35,186 bases of DNA from Entamoeba invadens IP1 (GCF_000330505.1 NW_004440271.1:87558-122743); one strand, 5' to 3'; positions 18,797 to 29,332 are shown, numbered from the stretch's first letter. Numbers and translations: made by a program. The notes: generated by a model not told the origin, from the letters alone.

Positions 18797-19967
18797 TCAC
18801 ACGTCGACTTTTACATCGTCGAGTTCTTCGGTATTAATTCCACGTGTTGGTGTGTAAGGCAAAAGGTACCAGAAGAGACTGAGGTCTTTCCTCACTCTTA
18901 AGGCCTCCCTCCAATTTTCTATGAAAGTGATATACCAAGGCAGAACTATTCCATTTCCTTTAAACCACGTGGTCCCAACAACGACGACGTCCACCATCGT
19001 CAGATTCAAAGAGATGCACACAAACTGGAAGACCGTCTGAAACCCACACGTCAGGAATGTATTGAACGTCATGATAGTCATCACTAATAGCGTTTTAAAA
19101 GGAAGATTCGCGTTGTTGTATTGGTCGTATAATACATACCCTAACATCGTCATATAGATCCCCGTCGTAAACGCACCGTTGAACAAGAACAACGCAAAGT
19201 ACCGCACATTGTGCAGTCCAATACACGACAACCACGCACAGTGATGCTATACTATTACTCTACTACTTTATACTATACTCTATAGTTCCGGTACTTACTC
19301 TATTATTTATAATAATTTAACTATATAATATAGTTCTTATATATCTACTCTATATACCATAAATATACTATAAATATACTATAAATATACTATAAATATA
19401 CTATAAATATACTATAAATATACTATAAATATACTATAAATATACTATAATTATACTATAATTATACTATAATTATACTATACAATTATAGTTAAATGGA
19501 ACACAAACGTCATAGCGAACAACACACTTGCCACAGATCGAGCAGTGGTGTGTGCGGGGGTACTTGTCCTTTTTACAGATCGAGCAGTGTTCGACGGTGT
19601 TTTTCTGAGAGGTGTATTGCTTAAAATAGTCGATAGGAATTTCGTCGGAAGGGACGGTGTAACACTTATACCAGTGATAGAGCATACTATACAATTCATA
19701 ATGTGACAAAACAACTAGAAGAGTCATTGTGAGTGTTGAGTATGTCAAAGCAAAGTATTTTATCACGAAGAAGTAAAATGTGAAGTAAAAGAAGAGGAGA
19801 AGAGGTGGAATACCTAAGGGGACTAATCCAACTAGGCCTTGAAACTTTTCGAGTGAAATTTCTCTCTTTTTATTGGTCCCATTGGACGATGGAAAGCTTG
19901 GGTTTGTATTCATTATTTCATATCGAGCTTGTTCTAAGGCATCCGCCTTTTTGATAGCCTCTTCCAT
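18797..19967 (-). CDS. DHHC-type protein S-acyltransferase (palmitoyltransferase)
   Basis: Exon 1 (19967-19509) ends exactly after the Asp and exon 2 (19246-18797) begins with HHC, so the 262-base intron (GTTTGT...TAG) splits the DHHC motif at residues 153-156. Together they give 302 residues. The Cys-rich domain is present: CSICKKDKYPRTHHCSICGKCV before the motif, then AWLSCIGLHN after it. Two hydrophobic segments come before it (about residues 50-70 and 75-95) and two after it, giving the standard four-pass topology with the catalytic Cys on the cytoplasmic side. The enzyme attaches palmitate to Cys residues of cytoplasmic proteins. The TTxE motif usual after TM4 is not evident. The intron contains an 11-unit minisatellite. 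A GAAC element lies upstream of the ATG. Confidence 0.9.
19361..19481. repeat. 11-bp minisatellite in the DHHC gene intron
   Basis: Eight tandem copies of AAATATACTAT are followed by three of AATTATACTAT, without interruption. The repeat makes up almost half of the 262-base intron. Confidence 0.95.
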
Positions 19968-20002
19968 CTCTATCTTTTTAAGTTAATTCTGTTCGACTAG
20001 TT

Positions 20003-20041
20003 TACTATACTCATATTGTAAATTACAATATGAGTATAGTA
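20003..20041. repeat. 39-bp perfect palindrome upstream of the DHHC gene
   Basis: Two 19-base arms (20003-20021 and 20023-20041) are exact reverse complements around one A. It lies 36 bases upstream of the DHHC start codon, in its promoter. The rest of 19968-20479 is AT-rich spacer. Confidence 0.9.
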
Positions 20042-20479
20042 TTGTAATTTATAACAAATTTGTAATGATATAGAAAGAAGTTTATAACACTTGAATCTAT
20101 ATTGTAGTTATATATCTGGTACACTAGTGTATAGTTTGATAATACTATTATAAATACCATTTTATAGTTTCATGACAGTTTGATGAAAACTATTATGGTA
20201 AGTAAATGGAATTATAAAACAATACAATATAACTTTTTTTGATTTTATTATTAATTCTATTTATTTCTCAATGAAAAAATTTCAAAATCATAAATTTAAA
20301 TTCGTTCGGTAACCTCTTCATTTCTATCTCTTTAACGCGAACGATTTCTTCTTTTTGAATTATGCCTTCAAATTACAATATTATTAACAAATAAACTATA
20401 TTATTTTAGTCTTTTATAATAATACCATATAATACTATTATAGTATAGTAATTTACAACAACACGAATCAATCCAAAAA

Positions 20480-22604
20480 TCAATATTTCTTCTTAGCAAG
20501 AGTCTTTGCGAAGTTAATTTGTTCATCCAGATCGTCCAAATCGAGTCCTTTCACTGTTACAAAATGCTTTCTTTTCATTTCTCTTTTTTCCTTTCCTTTT
20601 ACGTAGTGGTCTTTTCCGGACATTCCCTCCATTTTAAGTCCCATTAAATAGGATCCTTTCTCGGACCCTGCCAATTTGACGATTTGATACTTCTTGAGGA
20701 GATCTTGTAATTGTTCCTTCATATTATAGTTTTGGAGGCGTTCGAGTTTCTCTCTCTTCTCGTTATGGACTCTGTCGTCTTCTTGTTCAGCGGGGTCGAG
20801 TCCCTCTTCGTCCGAATCTTCGATTTCCTTTTGGTCTCTTTTAACGACGCCGCCCTTCTTTTTGGTGTTATTCTTATCGATGATTTTATTAGCTAAGACC
20901 ATGATCTTTTTTGTCATCACAAAGCCTTGTGCGTCGATCTTAATCTGCGGGAAGTCACTCTTTTTCAAGTTTTCCAGCATTTTCAAATATTTTCCTTTCT
21001 CTTCTTTGACAACAAAAACTATACAAGTCCCTTTCCTCCCCGCTCGCGCCGTTCTTCCCGATCGATGGACGTACAACTCACTTGTTCGTGGCAGATCGTA
21101 GTGAATGACTGTTTTAATATCGTCGATATCAAGTCCACGCGCCGCGATATCCGTTGTGACTAACACGGTGTTCTCGTTCTTTGTAAATCTCTCGATGTTC
21201 CTTAATCGTTGTGCCATTTCCATTCCTGAGTATAACGAAGACACTTTGATGTTCACCATTTGAAGTAATGGAACGACTCGCTTAACCATTGTTATTGCAT
21301 TCACAAAGACTAAAGTCTTCCCAGGATTTAATTTCGTTAAGACATAAAACAACGCTTCATCCCGTAACTTCCCCGTCACTGTTATCTTCTTCTCTTCCAT
21401 CTCCTTCGCTGTTTGTTCCGGCGTCGAGATATCGACTAACTCCGTGTCTTTCATATTCAACGCTGATACCATCATCTCCATCTGCGTCGTTTGCGTCGTC
21501 TTAAATTTAGCAGCCCACATCTCCGCAGCTAATTGCATCGTCGCTGAAAACACAAACGTCTGCTTCTCTGCGTTACTCACGACCGTCACCAAATCTTTTA
21601 ATTCGGAAAAGTGCCCAGGCTCTACCATCCGATCAGCTTCATCAACTACTAAATACGGCAGCGAAGGCAATGTCTTTAACACAGGAGTGTCTTGGTTGTT
21701 GTATAACTCAAATATACGACCAGGAGTACCGATCACTATCGTCGGCTCTTGTAACAACAAACGGACTTGTTTAACGGATGCTAACCCACCTACTACTACA
21801 CATGATGTGACTCGCGGAAGGTATTTCGTTAATTTTTGTAAGTGATCCCGAATTTGAACAGCTAATTCTCGAGTGGGAACTAAGATCAAACACTGCGTCG
21901 TATCAAATGTCCCTTTCTCTATAAACCGTTGGACTAGTGGGATTAAGAATGACAGCGTTTTGCCACTCCCAGTAGGCGCTGATCCAATCAAATCTTTTCT
22001 TCTTGTCATTTTCTGATTTTAATTGTTATTTTAATTGTTATTTTAATTGTTATTTTAATTGTTATTTTAATTGTTATTTTAATTGTTATTTTAATTGTTA
22101 TTTTAATTGTTATTATAATTGTTATTAAATTCGTTATTATAAAATATTATTAAATTATTATAGATAAAAAACATTAAAATGTTATTAAAAATGTTATTCT
22201 ATTGTCAATAGTTAAGAAACTTTCCCATCATTCCACTTAAAAAAAAACTGGATAATAGAAATATTAATTTTTGTATAATTAGTAATAATAATAGTAACAA
22301 ACTGAGAAGTGAGAGCTTTTGGGATTGCGAATTTCTGAATCTCTGTTGGATATATAAAGCCGAGGTCATATAAAGCCCTTAAAATAGTGATATCGATTTT
22401 ATATAATTTTCTCCACTCCTTCATTTCAATATACAAATCCGCGTCACTGATTGGTTCCTCCTCCATAGCGTTTGGCTTTTGAACTTCTTCAACAATATCA
22501 TTTGGGTCGTCTTCTAAATCCATTTTGACTTCGTCTTTCACGTCTTCACTCTCCTCTTTTTTTATTTCGTCGCCAATGTGTTTCGCGCCGTTTTCTTCAC
22601 TCAT
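20480..22604 (-). CDS. DEAD-box RNA helicase, DDX24/Mak5-like
   Basis: Exon 1 (22604-22303) and exon 2 (22001-20480) give 607 residues. The 301-base intron starts GTTTGT and ends ACAAG, the acceptor that joins TSQ to RKDLIGSAPTGSGKT in frame. An acidic N-terminus leads to a W..LY.....ILRAL..LGF Q-motif region typical of Mak5/DDX24. The helicase motifs follow: APTGSGKT (109-116), PTRELA (143-148), TPGR (193-196), DEAD (221-224), SAT (253-255), LVFVNAI, TTDIAARGLD and HRSGRTARAGR, then a charged coiled tail. GKTLVFVNAI, and SGMEMAQRLRNIERF where Mak5 proteins have a similar segment, support the subfamily. Mak5/DDX24 acts in nucleolar 60S subunit assembly. The intron holds a 12-bp minisatellite. 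Confidence 0.9.
22017..22124. repeat. 12-bp minisatellite in the helicase gene intron
   Basis: Eight perfect copies of TTTTAATTGTTA (22017-22112) and one diverged copy. They lie near the acceptor end of the intron. Confidence 0.95.
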
Positions 22605-22745
22605 ATCTTCTTATTTGGAATGAGTTAAAAAAATCACACAGAAAAGTGAAACCCTACTCATTCATAGCAACTTTGACGTTTTCCTGCTCACAAAAATAAT
22701 AGTATATTTTACTATAAAAAGAACTATACCGAACCATTAACACAA

Positions 22746-23609
22746 TTAAAATCTTTCGACTCGTTTCTCTGTCGTGTCGTTCTGCAATATAAAATCTTCT
22801 TCTTCGACCGCACTGTTCATCCTTTCAGCAGTGATTTCCGATGACTCGCTTTTGCCTTTACCATTTGTCGTTTCGTTGTGCAACACATCGTTATTTTTGA
22901 GATGATCTCCAAAATCGTCGAAAATGGATTCCTCAATCTCATCGACTTGAAGATAGTTGACGACGTCGACAGCGTCTTCTGTGTCTTCGTTCTTGTTAAC
23001 GAGCATCTCTGCTTTATTTTCGTTCATTGCGTTGAAGTAGATGATTCCAAATTTGACGATCGCGAGGCCGATCAAGATTATGTTGATTCCCATTGCCACA
23101 GGTAGTACACTCCAGACGTCCGTCCCGACGCTTCCGTAGCATGTTCTGTCCATTCTGAGTCCAGCCAGTGATTTACATCTTCTTGTCGAAATTGAGTACC
23201 ACCCACAGCACGAGTATTGTTGTTCGATGTCCGGGATATTACTATTAGTATCACTTATTCTATTAAAATTATGAATAGAAACGCCTATTACTACCGAATG
23301 AGTTAATGAAACCATTAAGATTACTATAAGCACAAATGAGTGGAACGAAACCGATGTCACGTCACTATACGTCCGCTGCAAAATCTGAAAAAGTGATGAC
23401 GTCACCACTATCACACTTTGAAGCATCGTACACGTCACAACTGACGTCAACGACTCCACGTGGGGCAACGTGTCAGATTGCAACCGAAAGACACTCACAT
23501 AGACCGAATAAAGAAGAAGAAATACTCCATAAAGAAGAAATATAAAGTCACTCATCCGCTTGATTGAAAGCGTCGGTAACGCCCCAACCACTCGACGTAT
23601 TATTTCCAT
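22746..23609 (-). CDS. Tetraspanin-like membrane protein
   Basis: The 287-residue protein has four hydrophobic segments (about 20-41, 51-73, 88-112 and 166-192). A loop between the third and fourth holds the tetraspanin signature CCGW (134-137) and further Cys residues (145 and 157) able to form the second disulphide. A long acidic cytoplasmic tail follows (about 200-287), longer than in most tetraspanins. Tetraspanins organise membrane microdomains by binding integrins, proteases or each other. The partner here is unknown. It is a single exon beginning MEIIRRVVG. Confidence 0.82.
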   Translation of the reverse strand: MEIIRRVVGALPTLSIKRMSDFIFLLYGVFLLLYSVYVSVFRLQSDTLPHVESLTSVVTCTMLQSVIVVTSSLFQILQRTYSDVTSVSFHSFVLIVILMVSLTHSVVIGVSIHNFNRISDTNSNIPDIEQQYSCCGWYSISTRRCKSLAGLRMDRTCYGSVGTDVWSVLPVAMGINIILIGLAIVKFGIIYFNAMNENKAEMLVNKNEDTEDAVDVVNYLQVDEIEESIFDDFGDHLKNNDVLHNETTNGKGKSESSEITAERMNSAVEEEDFILQNDTTEKRVERF

Positions 23610-24001
23610 GATTTCTAGTTCGTTTTGGAGTTCACTTGTCTTTTTTTCAAATTGTTTTGTTGTACTATAATTGTATTATTATTTAAGTATATTTATTTGA
23701 TCTTTTGTTATGTAATTATAGTTTATTATATAATAAACTGTATTTAATTTTTATTAATATATTTATTAATATATTTACCAATAAATATACTAATTATTAT
23801 ACTAATAAAATTATTAATTAATTTAAAATAGTTTCATTCAAAGAAAATCTCCAAAAACTTTTCTTGAAAAAAAATTACAAAAGGAATAGATAGTAAAATT
23901 AGTATTAATAAATTATAAATTATAATAAACAAGTATAATATGAAAATCATTGTTTTCTGTTCCATTTTTCGAATGAAAAAGGTTTGGAAAAATAGCAGAA
24001 G
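23610..24001. other. AT-rich divergent promoter region
   Basis: This lies between the divergently transcribed tetraspanin and RhoGEF genes, so it must carry both promoters. No clear consensus element apart from AT-rich tracts was found. Confidence 0.4.
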
Positions 24002-25306
24002 ATGTCTTTTGTCAAGGAGCGTGAGAACACGCTGTCAGGTGATGAGTATCGACTCCGCATAATCGAAGAAATCATGGATACTGAAAAGACTTACAACGAG
24101 TCATTAGACACGTGCATTCAATATTACTATAAACGAATTACAGAACAGTCTCCACCCATCATTCCAAAGTCACAGACGGAAACCATCTTCTTGTATTTTG
24201 ACGAAATAGCGAACGTCAACAAATCTTTTTATTTAGAACTGCAAAACGCGAAGGAAAGTTCAACACTGAGCCGGTCGATTGGAAAGATCTTCCAAAATTA
24301 TATCCCATATTTCAGAGTCTATTATCAGTACTTGGGGAATACTGGGCCTTCCCAACAAGCAGTTCAAACCATTTCAACATCGAAAAAAATAGAGGACTTC
24401 CTCGACGACGTCAGACTCGCAATCCCAAACAAATCTAACCAACTCGACCTCCAGGGGTTTCTTATTATGCCCGTACAGAGACTGCCTAGGTATACCCTTC
24501 TCCTCACAGACTTGGTGAAGAGAACACCAGAGACGTACGACGATTATACAAACATCAAACAAGCCCTCACAGAAATGAAGAAACTCACCGACTCCGCTAA
24601 TAGGGCTATTGTCTCGACAGAGAGGAGAAGAGTCTTGTTTGCACTGGAGAAAAGAATATCGGGCTTCTCGGGGAAGCTTGTCGAGCCGCAAAGGTACTTC
24701 ATCAAAGAAGGAAATCTCAGGAAGGTCTGCAGAAAGAAAATTAAGCCAAGACACTTCATCTTGTTTAATGACATCTTTCTGTATGGGATGGGAGACGAGG
24801 CCGCTACAAAAGTGTCACAAGTCACTGAAGTCTTTTCAGTCTTTGTCAAAGACGTTCCACAACAGAACGCATTTGAAATTTTGACCGATCAGAAGAGCTT
24901 TGTGGTGTACGCGTCGAACAAAGAAGAGAAGGAAAGTTGGATGACGGAAATCACAAAGGCGAACGAGGAGGCGACAAGAGCACTAAAGACCAGAAACAAA
25001 ATGAATGACTCTTTTATCAAACCACCATTCGTTCCGGATAACACAGTAACACTCTGCATGACCTGCAACACTCAGTTCGGTATTTGGACACGACGACACC
25101 ACTGCAGGTTCTGCGGGAAATGCGTGTGCGACGGGTGCACAAAAATGAGAGTACCTCTGCCACCACTGATGACACTCGAAAGAGCTTGTCCAGGGTGTGT
25201 GGACAGACTCCTCCTCTCGGCACGACCAGTGGAGAAAAGGGACAAAATCAATTCGGAGATATATGGGTCTGTTTCAGGTCTTTCAAGCACACCACCACTC
25301 GTCTAA
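24002..25306 (+). CDS. DH-PH-FYVE Rho guanine nucleotide exchange factor (FGD-like)
   Basis: The single exon encodes 434 residues. The DH domain (about 18-205) has CR1 Glu and IEEIMDTEKTY, and CR3 LIMPVQRLPRYTLLLTDL at 154-171. A PH domain follows (about 230-325; starts YFIKEGNL, ends ESWMTEI). Then comes a FYVE zinc finger (about 345-405) with CMTC, the RRHHCR phosphoinositide signature (364-369), FCGKCVC, C..C and CPGC pairs. The protein would activate Rho/Rac GTPases at PI3P-containing or other phosphoinositide membranes, affecting actin and phagocytosis. It has no signal peptide, so it is cytosolic, unlike the DH proteins at 29333-35186. It is more GC-rich than its surroundings, as well expressed Entamoeba genes often are. 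A RhoGDI gene follows on the same strand. Confidence 0.94.
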   Translation: MSFVKERENTLSGDEYRLRIIEEIMDTEKTYNESLDTCIQYYYKRITEQSPPIIPKSQTETIFLYFDEIANVNKSFYLELQNAKESSTLSRSIGKIFQNYIPYFRVYYQYLGNTGPSQQAVQTISTSKKIEDFLDDVRLAIPNKSNQLDLQGFLIMPVQRLPRYTLLLTDLVKRTPETYDDYTNIKQALTEMKKLTDSANRAIVSTERRRVLFALEKRISGFSGKLVEPQRYFIKEGNLRKVCRKKIKPRHFILFNDIFLYGMGDEAATKVSQVTEVFSVFVKDVPQQNAFEILTDQKSFVVYASNKEEKESWMTEITKANEEATRALKTRNKMNDSFIKPPFVPDNTVTLCMTCNTQFGIWTRRHHCRFCGKCVCDGCTKMRVPLPPLMTLERACPGCVDRLLLSARPVEKRDKINSEIYGSVSGLSSTPPLV

Positions 25307-25772
25307 TCAAAATTGTTAATGTTGACTTCTTTTCTTGTCGATAGAAATAAATAAAGTCGTTTTTGTCTGCTTTTTCTTCGCTTTATTTATACTTTTATTC
25401 CACCAAGTTTATCATCATCTCATTTTTCAGGAGATTTTAGGTGTTTGATAAACCATATTATTATATTTATAAAACCATTTATTAATAATACAATATTAAT
25501 TAATAAATAATACGCGAAATTAATTATTATAGTTCAAATATAGTTAAATGATAGTAGACATCAACTCGTTTTTTATTAAAATTTAGAATAATAGTAATAC
25601 AATAATACAAACTTATGAATATTTTTTTTTTCTTTTTTAAAACGGGAAAGTTTTGTTCAATCAGAAACGATAGTATTTTTAGTTTTCAAAATTATTTAAC
25701 ATGAAAGAACCTTTACATTATGGTGTATGAAATTATCAACTGGCTTAAAATAATAGTAAAAAAACATAAAAA
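25307..25772. other. AT-rich intergenic region
   Basis: The 3' flank of the RhoGEF gene; no coding pattern was found. Confidence 0.4.
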
Positions 25773-25872
25773 ATGCCACTTGACAAAAGCAATCACAACT
25801 CATCCCGTCGGAACGGCCGAGAGGTATGGGAACTTAAAAATCATCTTTTGGAGTGGCGAATCGGAATGACGG
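25773..25872. other. Unexplained GC-richer stretch upstream of the RhoGDI gene
   Basis: This stretch stands out in base composition from the AT-rich spacer on its left. ATCCCGTC (25802-25809) and GACGGGAT (25868-25875) are complementary and could close a stem. It could be an RNA gene, an upstream regulatory region or an exon relic. No RNA family was recognised. The frame starting at ATG 25773 runs out of frame into the RhoGDI gene and is not believed. Confidence 0.35.
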
Positions 25873-25911
25873 GATATTTAAGGGAGGAAAAAGAACTCGA
25901 AAAGTGTTGTG
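25873..25911 (+). promoter_or_regulatory. Probable core promoter of the RhoGDI gene
   Basis: GATATTTAAG (25873-25882) resembles the Entamoeba TATA element, and GAACTC follows at 25893, like the GAAC element. Both lie within 40 bases of ATG 25912, as is usual in this genus. Confidence 0.5.
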
Positions 25912-26436
25912 ATGTCGGCGACAGACATAGCGAAAAACGAGAAAGACCCGTCATTGGTTGCGTACTTGAAATCGCTGGGGATGGATCCAGACTATGTTCC
26001 CCCAAAAGACGACCCACGCCGTGTTGTCATCTCCGAGTTCGCTGTTCTATTCAAGACACGGGACCCTGTTATCCTTAAGCTGAGCACTGAGGCTGACATT
26101 GCCAAAGCTAAATCAACTCCCATCCCCATTAAGGAAAACGAGGAATTCAAGATGAGAGTTAGCTTCAGAGTACAACATGAGCCAGTGTTAGGACTCAGAA
26201 TCATTAATACCGTCTCTAAGCTTGGGAAACAGGTCGCATCAGACGAAGAAATGTTGGGGAGTTACCCACCAAAGAACGAGTTCCAAGCACTCGAACTCCC
26301 AAAGAACGACTGGAACGAAGCACCGTCGGGAATGTTGGCTCGAGGGGAGTACAAGTCCAACGTCAAGTTTACGGATGACGACAAGCAAATGTACTTACAA
26401 TTCGACTACTTGATCAAAATCGTCAAGGAGTTGTGA
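25912..26436 (+). CDS. Rho GDP-dissociation inhibitor (RhoGDI)
   Basis: The 174-residue protein starts at ATG 25912 (MSATDIAKNEKDPSL). It has the RhoGDI immunoglobulin-like fold: IPIKENEEFKMRVSFRVQHE, VSGL-type turn (VLGLRIINTV), LGSYPPK, and the strongly conserved GMLARGEY and FTDDDK near the C-terminus. The N-terminal regulatory arm is shorter than in human RhoGDI1 (204 residues). RhoGDI extracts prenylated Rho/Rac from membranes and keeps it in the GDP state in the cytosol, opposing the neighbouring RhoGEF. It is a single exon with a compact promoter. A possible hairpin (AACTAA...TTAGTT) and T-rich sequence follow the stop. Confidence 0.92.
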   Translation: MSATDIAKNEKDPSLVAYLKSLGMDPDYVPPKDDPRRVVISEFAVLFKTRDPVILKLSTEADIAKAKSTPIPIKENEEFKMRVSFRVQHEPVLGLRIINTVSKLGKQVASDEEMLGSYPPKNEFQALELPKNDWNEAPSGMLARGEYKSNVKFTDDDKQMYLQFDYLIKIVKEL

Positions 26437-26771
26437 GGAGAATGGGCGTTTTTCTTTTTTTAACTAATCTTTCATCAGCGATTGTTGGTTAGTTTTTTTT
26501 ATAATCAACTACTAGTTTGATATTAAATAATATTTTTATAGTATAAAAAATTATTAGACTTTAAAAACTATTTTAGGTATTTATTATATTATAAAGGTAT
26601 TTTATAGTATAAATAATATTCTAAAAATAAAAATTATTATAAATATAATAATATATAATTATTTTTACTATTATTATATAATACCATGTTACTATTATAT
26701 AATAATACTCCAAATTATTTTTTTATTATAATAATAGTTTAGAAAAAAATGAAATTGAACTAAAAAATGAG
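26437..26771. other. AT-rich intergenic region
   Basis: After the RhoGDI 3' flank it consists of A/T runs. No feature was found. Confidence 0.4.
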
Positions 26772-27194
26772 ATGGAAAAACACAACGAGATTGAAGAAAT
26801 TGTTAATAGAGAGGGTGAAAACAGAATAAATGAAGATGAAAGAACAAGTGGAGATGAGAAAAATGACGGAATGAGCGAAGAAAAAGAACATAATGAGATT
26901 GACAAAAGAGAGAGTGGGCGGAATGAAAGTACAGATGAGGCAAAAAAAACAAAGGAAGAAGTCGAGGAGGTTGATATCCACGAAACAGAAAAAGCCACAC
27001 CTTTGAATAATAACAAGAAAGAACAACTCACCGAAGAGCAACAAAAAGATTTGGACCAAATGATGTCGAGTCTTAAAGATGTTGGTAACTCCGTTTTGGG
27101 GTGGTTTGGCCTTTCAACAGACAATTTCGCTGTTAACCAAGACCCGAAGACTGGTGGATATTCCATCCAATTTGTGCAAACCCCAACACAGTAA
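26772..27194 (+). CDS. Small acidic protein with a TTC1-like C-terminal motif
   Basis: The 140-residue product has a highly charged Glu/Lys/Asn-rich first part (1-95), likely disordered. Then comes a compact C-terminus (98-138): SSLKDVGNSVLGWFGLSTDN followed by F.VNQDPKTGGYSIQFVQTP. That block matches the C-terminal end of the eukaryotic TPR protein TTC1 (LKDLGN..L..FGLST.NF....D..TGSYSI.FVQNP). No TPR repeats precede it, so either the family motif stands alone here or the TPR part has been lost. TTC1 is an Hsp90/Hsp70-linked adaptor; whether that role is kept cannot be told. Confidence 0.7.
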   Translation: MEKHNEIEEIVNREGENRINEDERTSGDEKNDGMSEEKEHNEIDKRESGRNESTDEAKKTKEEVEEVDIHETEKATPLNNNKKEQLTEEQQKDLDQMMSSLKDVGNSVLGWFGLSTDNFAVNQDPKTGGYSIQFVQTPTQ

Positions 27195-27620
27195 CAATTA
27201 TTTTGTATTGTTTTTATTGTAGTTTCCACCCCTAGGTTTACTTCAAAATATTTGTTATCGAAATTTAAAGTCAGTTTTTTAAACAATTTTTGTTCAACAA
27301 AAAAGCAATTAAATAAAAGGTTTTTATTAATTTTTGAACAAAACATAAATAAATAAATCCAAAACAAAATAATTTATTTTTAATTTTATAATTAATAGTA
27401 AAAATAACCAGAAATTAAATTAAAAATAACATGAGTAAAAATGTTCTACAACATACTGGAAATTTACAAGAAATCTTTTTTTCAAAAAACATTAAAATGA
27501 GCAATTGTTGATGAAAAGCAATAAAAGTTATAGTATAATTTACTATGAAACAACTATAATATGATAGAATAAACAAATACAAGAAAGTGAAATGAATTAT
27601 GTACAAGCTTGCAACACTCT
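27195..27620. other. AT-rich intergenic region
   Basis: Nothing supported. Apparent frames on the minus strand (27415-27630) are composed of AT-rich codons. Confidence 0.4.
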
Positions 27621-27917
27621 TCAAACGCAAACAGGGGAAGGGTATAAGGCCTCAGTGTCGACTGAATTGATCCAATTGTCTATTCTAAGGTTGATGTCAG
27701 ACGTTGTCATGAATGAGATGGTTGAACACCCGAGGTTGGAAACAGTCAGTCTTTGTGAGCAGACTGACGTATTTTCATAAAGGTCTGAGTCTGTGCATTG
27801 AGAGGGTTCGACGTACGACACTGTGCGTGGCGAGTACATCAACGATGTGTTAATCACATTGTAATTGTTTGATAAATTACTTGAAAAATAAGCCCCAAAT
27901 GTGTATTCGTTCTGCAT
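27621..27917 (-). CDS. Hypothetical protein (98 residues)
   Basis: ATG 27917 opens 98 codons with balanced composition and codon use like the neighbouring genes, while the flanks are AT-rich spacer. The product (MQNEYTFGAYFSSNLSNNY...) is Ser/Thr/Asn-rich, with four Cys and no signal peptide or membrane segment. GTTTGC occurs just before the stop, so a further exon is possible. The overlapping plus-strand frame (27592-27780) is a shadow. No family was recognised. Confidence 0.45.
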   Translation of the reverse strand: MQNEYTFGAYFSSNLSNNYNVINTSLMYSPRTVSYVEPSQCTDSDLYENTSVCSQRLTVSNLGCSTISFMTTSDINLRIDNWINSVDTEALYPSPVCV

Positions 27918-29332
27918 CTTTCAATCTGATAAAATGAGAGGTTTTCTGTTTTTATTTTGTTTTTTTTTTAAATTAAAAATAATAAAAATCCCATTTTGGA
28001 GTTTTTGACACATTTTACATGAACCCATTTTTGGCTTTTTCGTTTTGAGATTATAATGGACTTTTGGTTAGATCTTGATCAAATTGTCAAATAAATTATT
28101 AAAATATAATATTTTTGCTATAAATATTAGTTGGTTATACAAATTTGTGATTGTTGAATGAAATATCTTTCAAATGAAAAAACTAAAAAAGTTTATAATT
28201 TTATTAACTAATTTCAAATCACAATTGGGCTGTTATTTCGGGATTTTGCTCAACATGTAGGTTTTACTATTTTTTATTTTTATTTTTATTTTGGGGGTGA
28301 AATGATTTTAATCTTTCTATTTTTAGGCCATTGGTCAAAAAATCGTTTTGCAAATCGTATCAAAAAAGAGATTATTTACATGAAATCCCGATAATGTACG
28401 TTAAATTTGTATAATTATAGATAGTTTATTATCATGTTTAATATCGACGAAAGTTTGTTGGATTGTGTTTTGTCGTTCAGTATAAATAGAATTAATTTGT
28501 AAAATGACAATTTATACTTAATCGGGAAAATAAAATAATACTTTATATTTTTAATATAAAATTAATTTTAATATTATAAATTACTAGTAAATATATATTA
28601 AATATCAGGTTATAACAAAACGTTGTGATGATGTGGTCACTAAAGTTATAATTAAAAGATATTTAAAAAAATACTAAGCCGATATAAATAGTACTTAGTG
28701 AAAAAATGGAACTTTTCTTAGTGTAAATAAGATCAACGAAGTAAAAAGGGCAATCCAAAAAAAGTCGAACAAAAACTAGTGGAGGTTTATTTGCTGGTAG
28801 TTTTTAATAGTATGTTTATAGTTAAAACAATTATAATTATAGTTTTAAAACAAATTATTTTACACTTTTTTTAAGCTTTTTTTAAATGGTTTTTGTGAAA
28901 AAAAATAAAAAAGTAATTATTAAAATAAAAATAGAAAGTGAAGGGTATGTTTATATTATTACTAATCTTCACCTGATAATTATGGTTAATTGAAATAAAG
29001 ATATTAACTATTATTTATAATAAATATGTTAATTATTTATAGTTAATTAAAATAAATTACACAACCCTCTGTTTTACAATTTCCGGTTTTTCTTTTTGTT
29101 TTTACATTGAATGCCATTTTATAGAAATAAGGAATTACAGAACGTAACAATTGTTTAATATATGTTATAATAAAGAGTTTATAAACTTACCGATAAGGTA
29201 CAAGTTAAGATATTAAATAAATAATTTAGTTTTTATAAATATTTTATAGTAAAATTAAAACATCAAAAAATAACTTTTAATTTATCATTTCTTTATACAT
29301 AGGCGAATAGAACATTAAAAAAATCAGAAGAA
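27918..29332. other. Long AT-rich intergenic region
   Basis: About 1.4 kb of A/T-rich spacer between the hypothetical gene and the secreted DH array. No gene, RNA or repeat could be supported. Confidence 0.4.

Noticed and set aside
19361..19481. Tandem repeat as a CRISPR array
   Set aside because: Units are directly adjacent with no spacers, inside a eukaryotic intron.
22878..23545. Plus-strand frames opposite the tetraspanin gene
   Set aside because: Shadows; the minus strand has four membrane segments and the CCG motif.
25802..25875. SRP RNA or spliceosomal snRNA
   Set aside because: GGAAC and GAGAGG looked a little like SRP helix 8, but the conserved order is absent and no Sm site fits.
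25773..26078. Plus-strand open frame overlapping the RhoGDI start
   Set aside because: The downstream part is a frame shadow of RhoGDI, and a TATA/GAAC promoter lies inside it.
26726..27367. 213-codon minus-strand open frame opposite the TTC1-like gene
   Set aside because: Rich in Ser/Phe/Leu because it mirrors the Glu/Lys-rich sense codons; a shadow.
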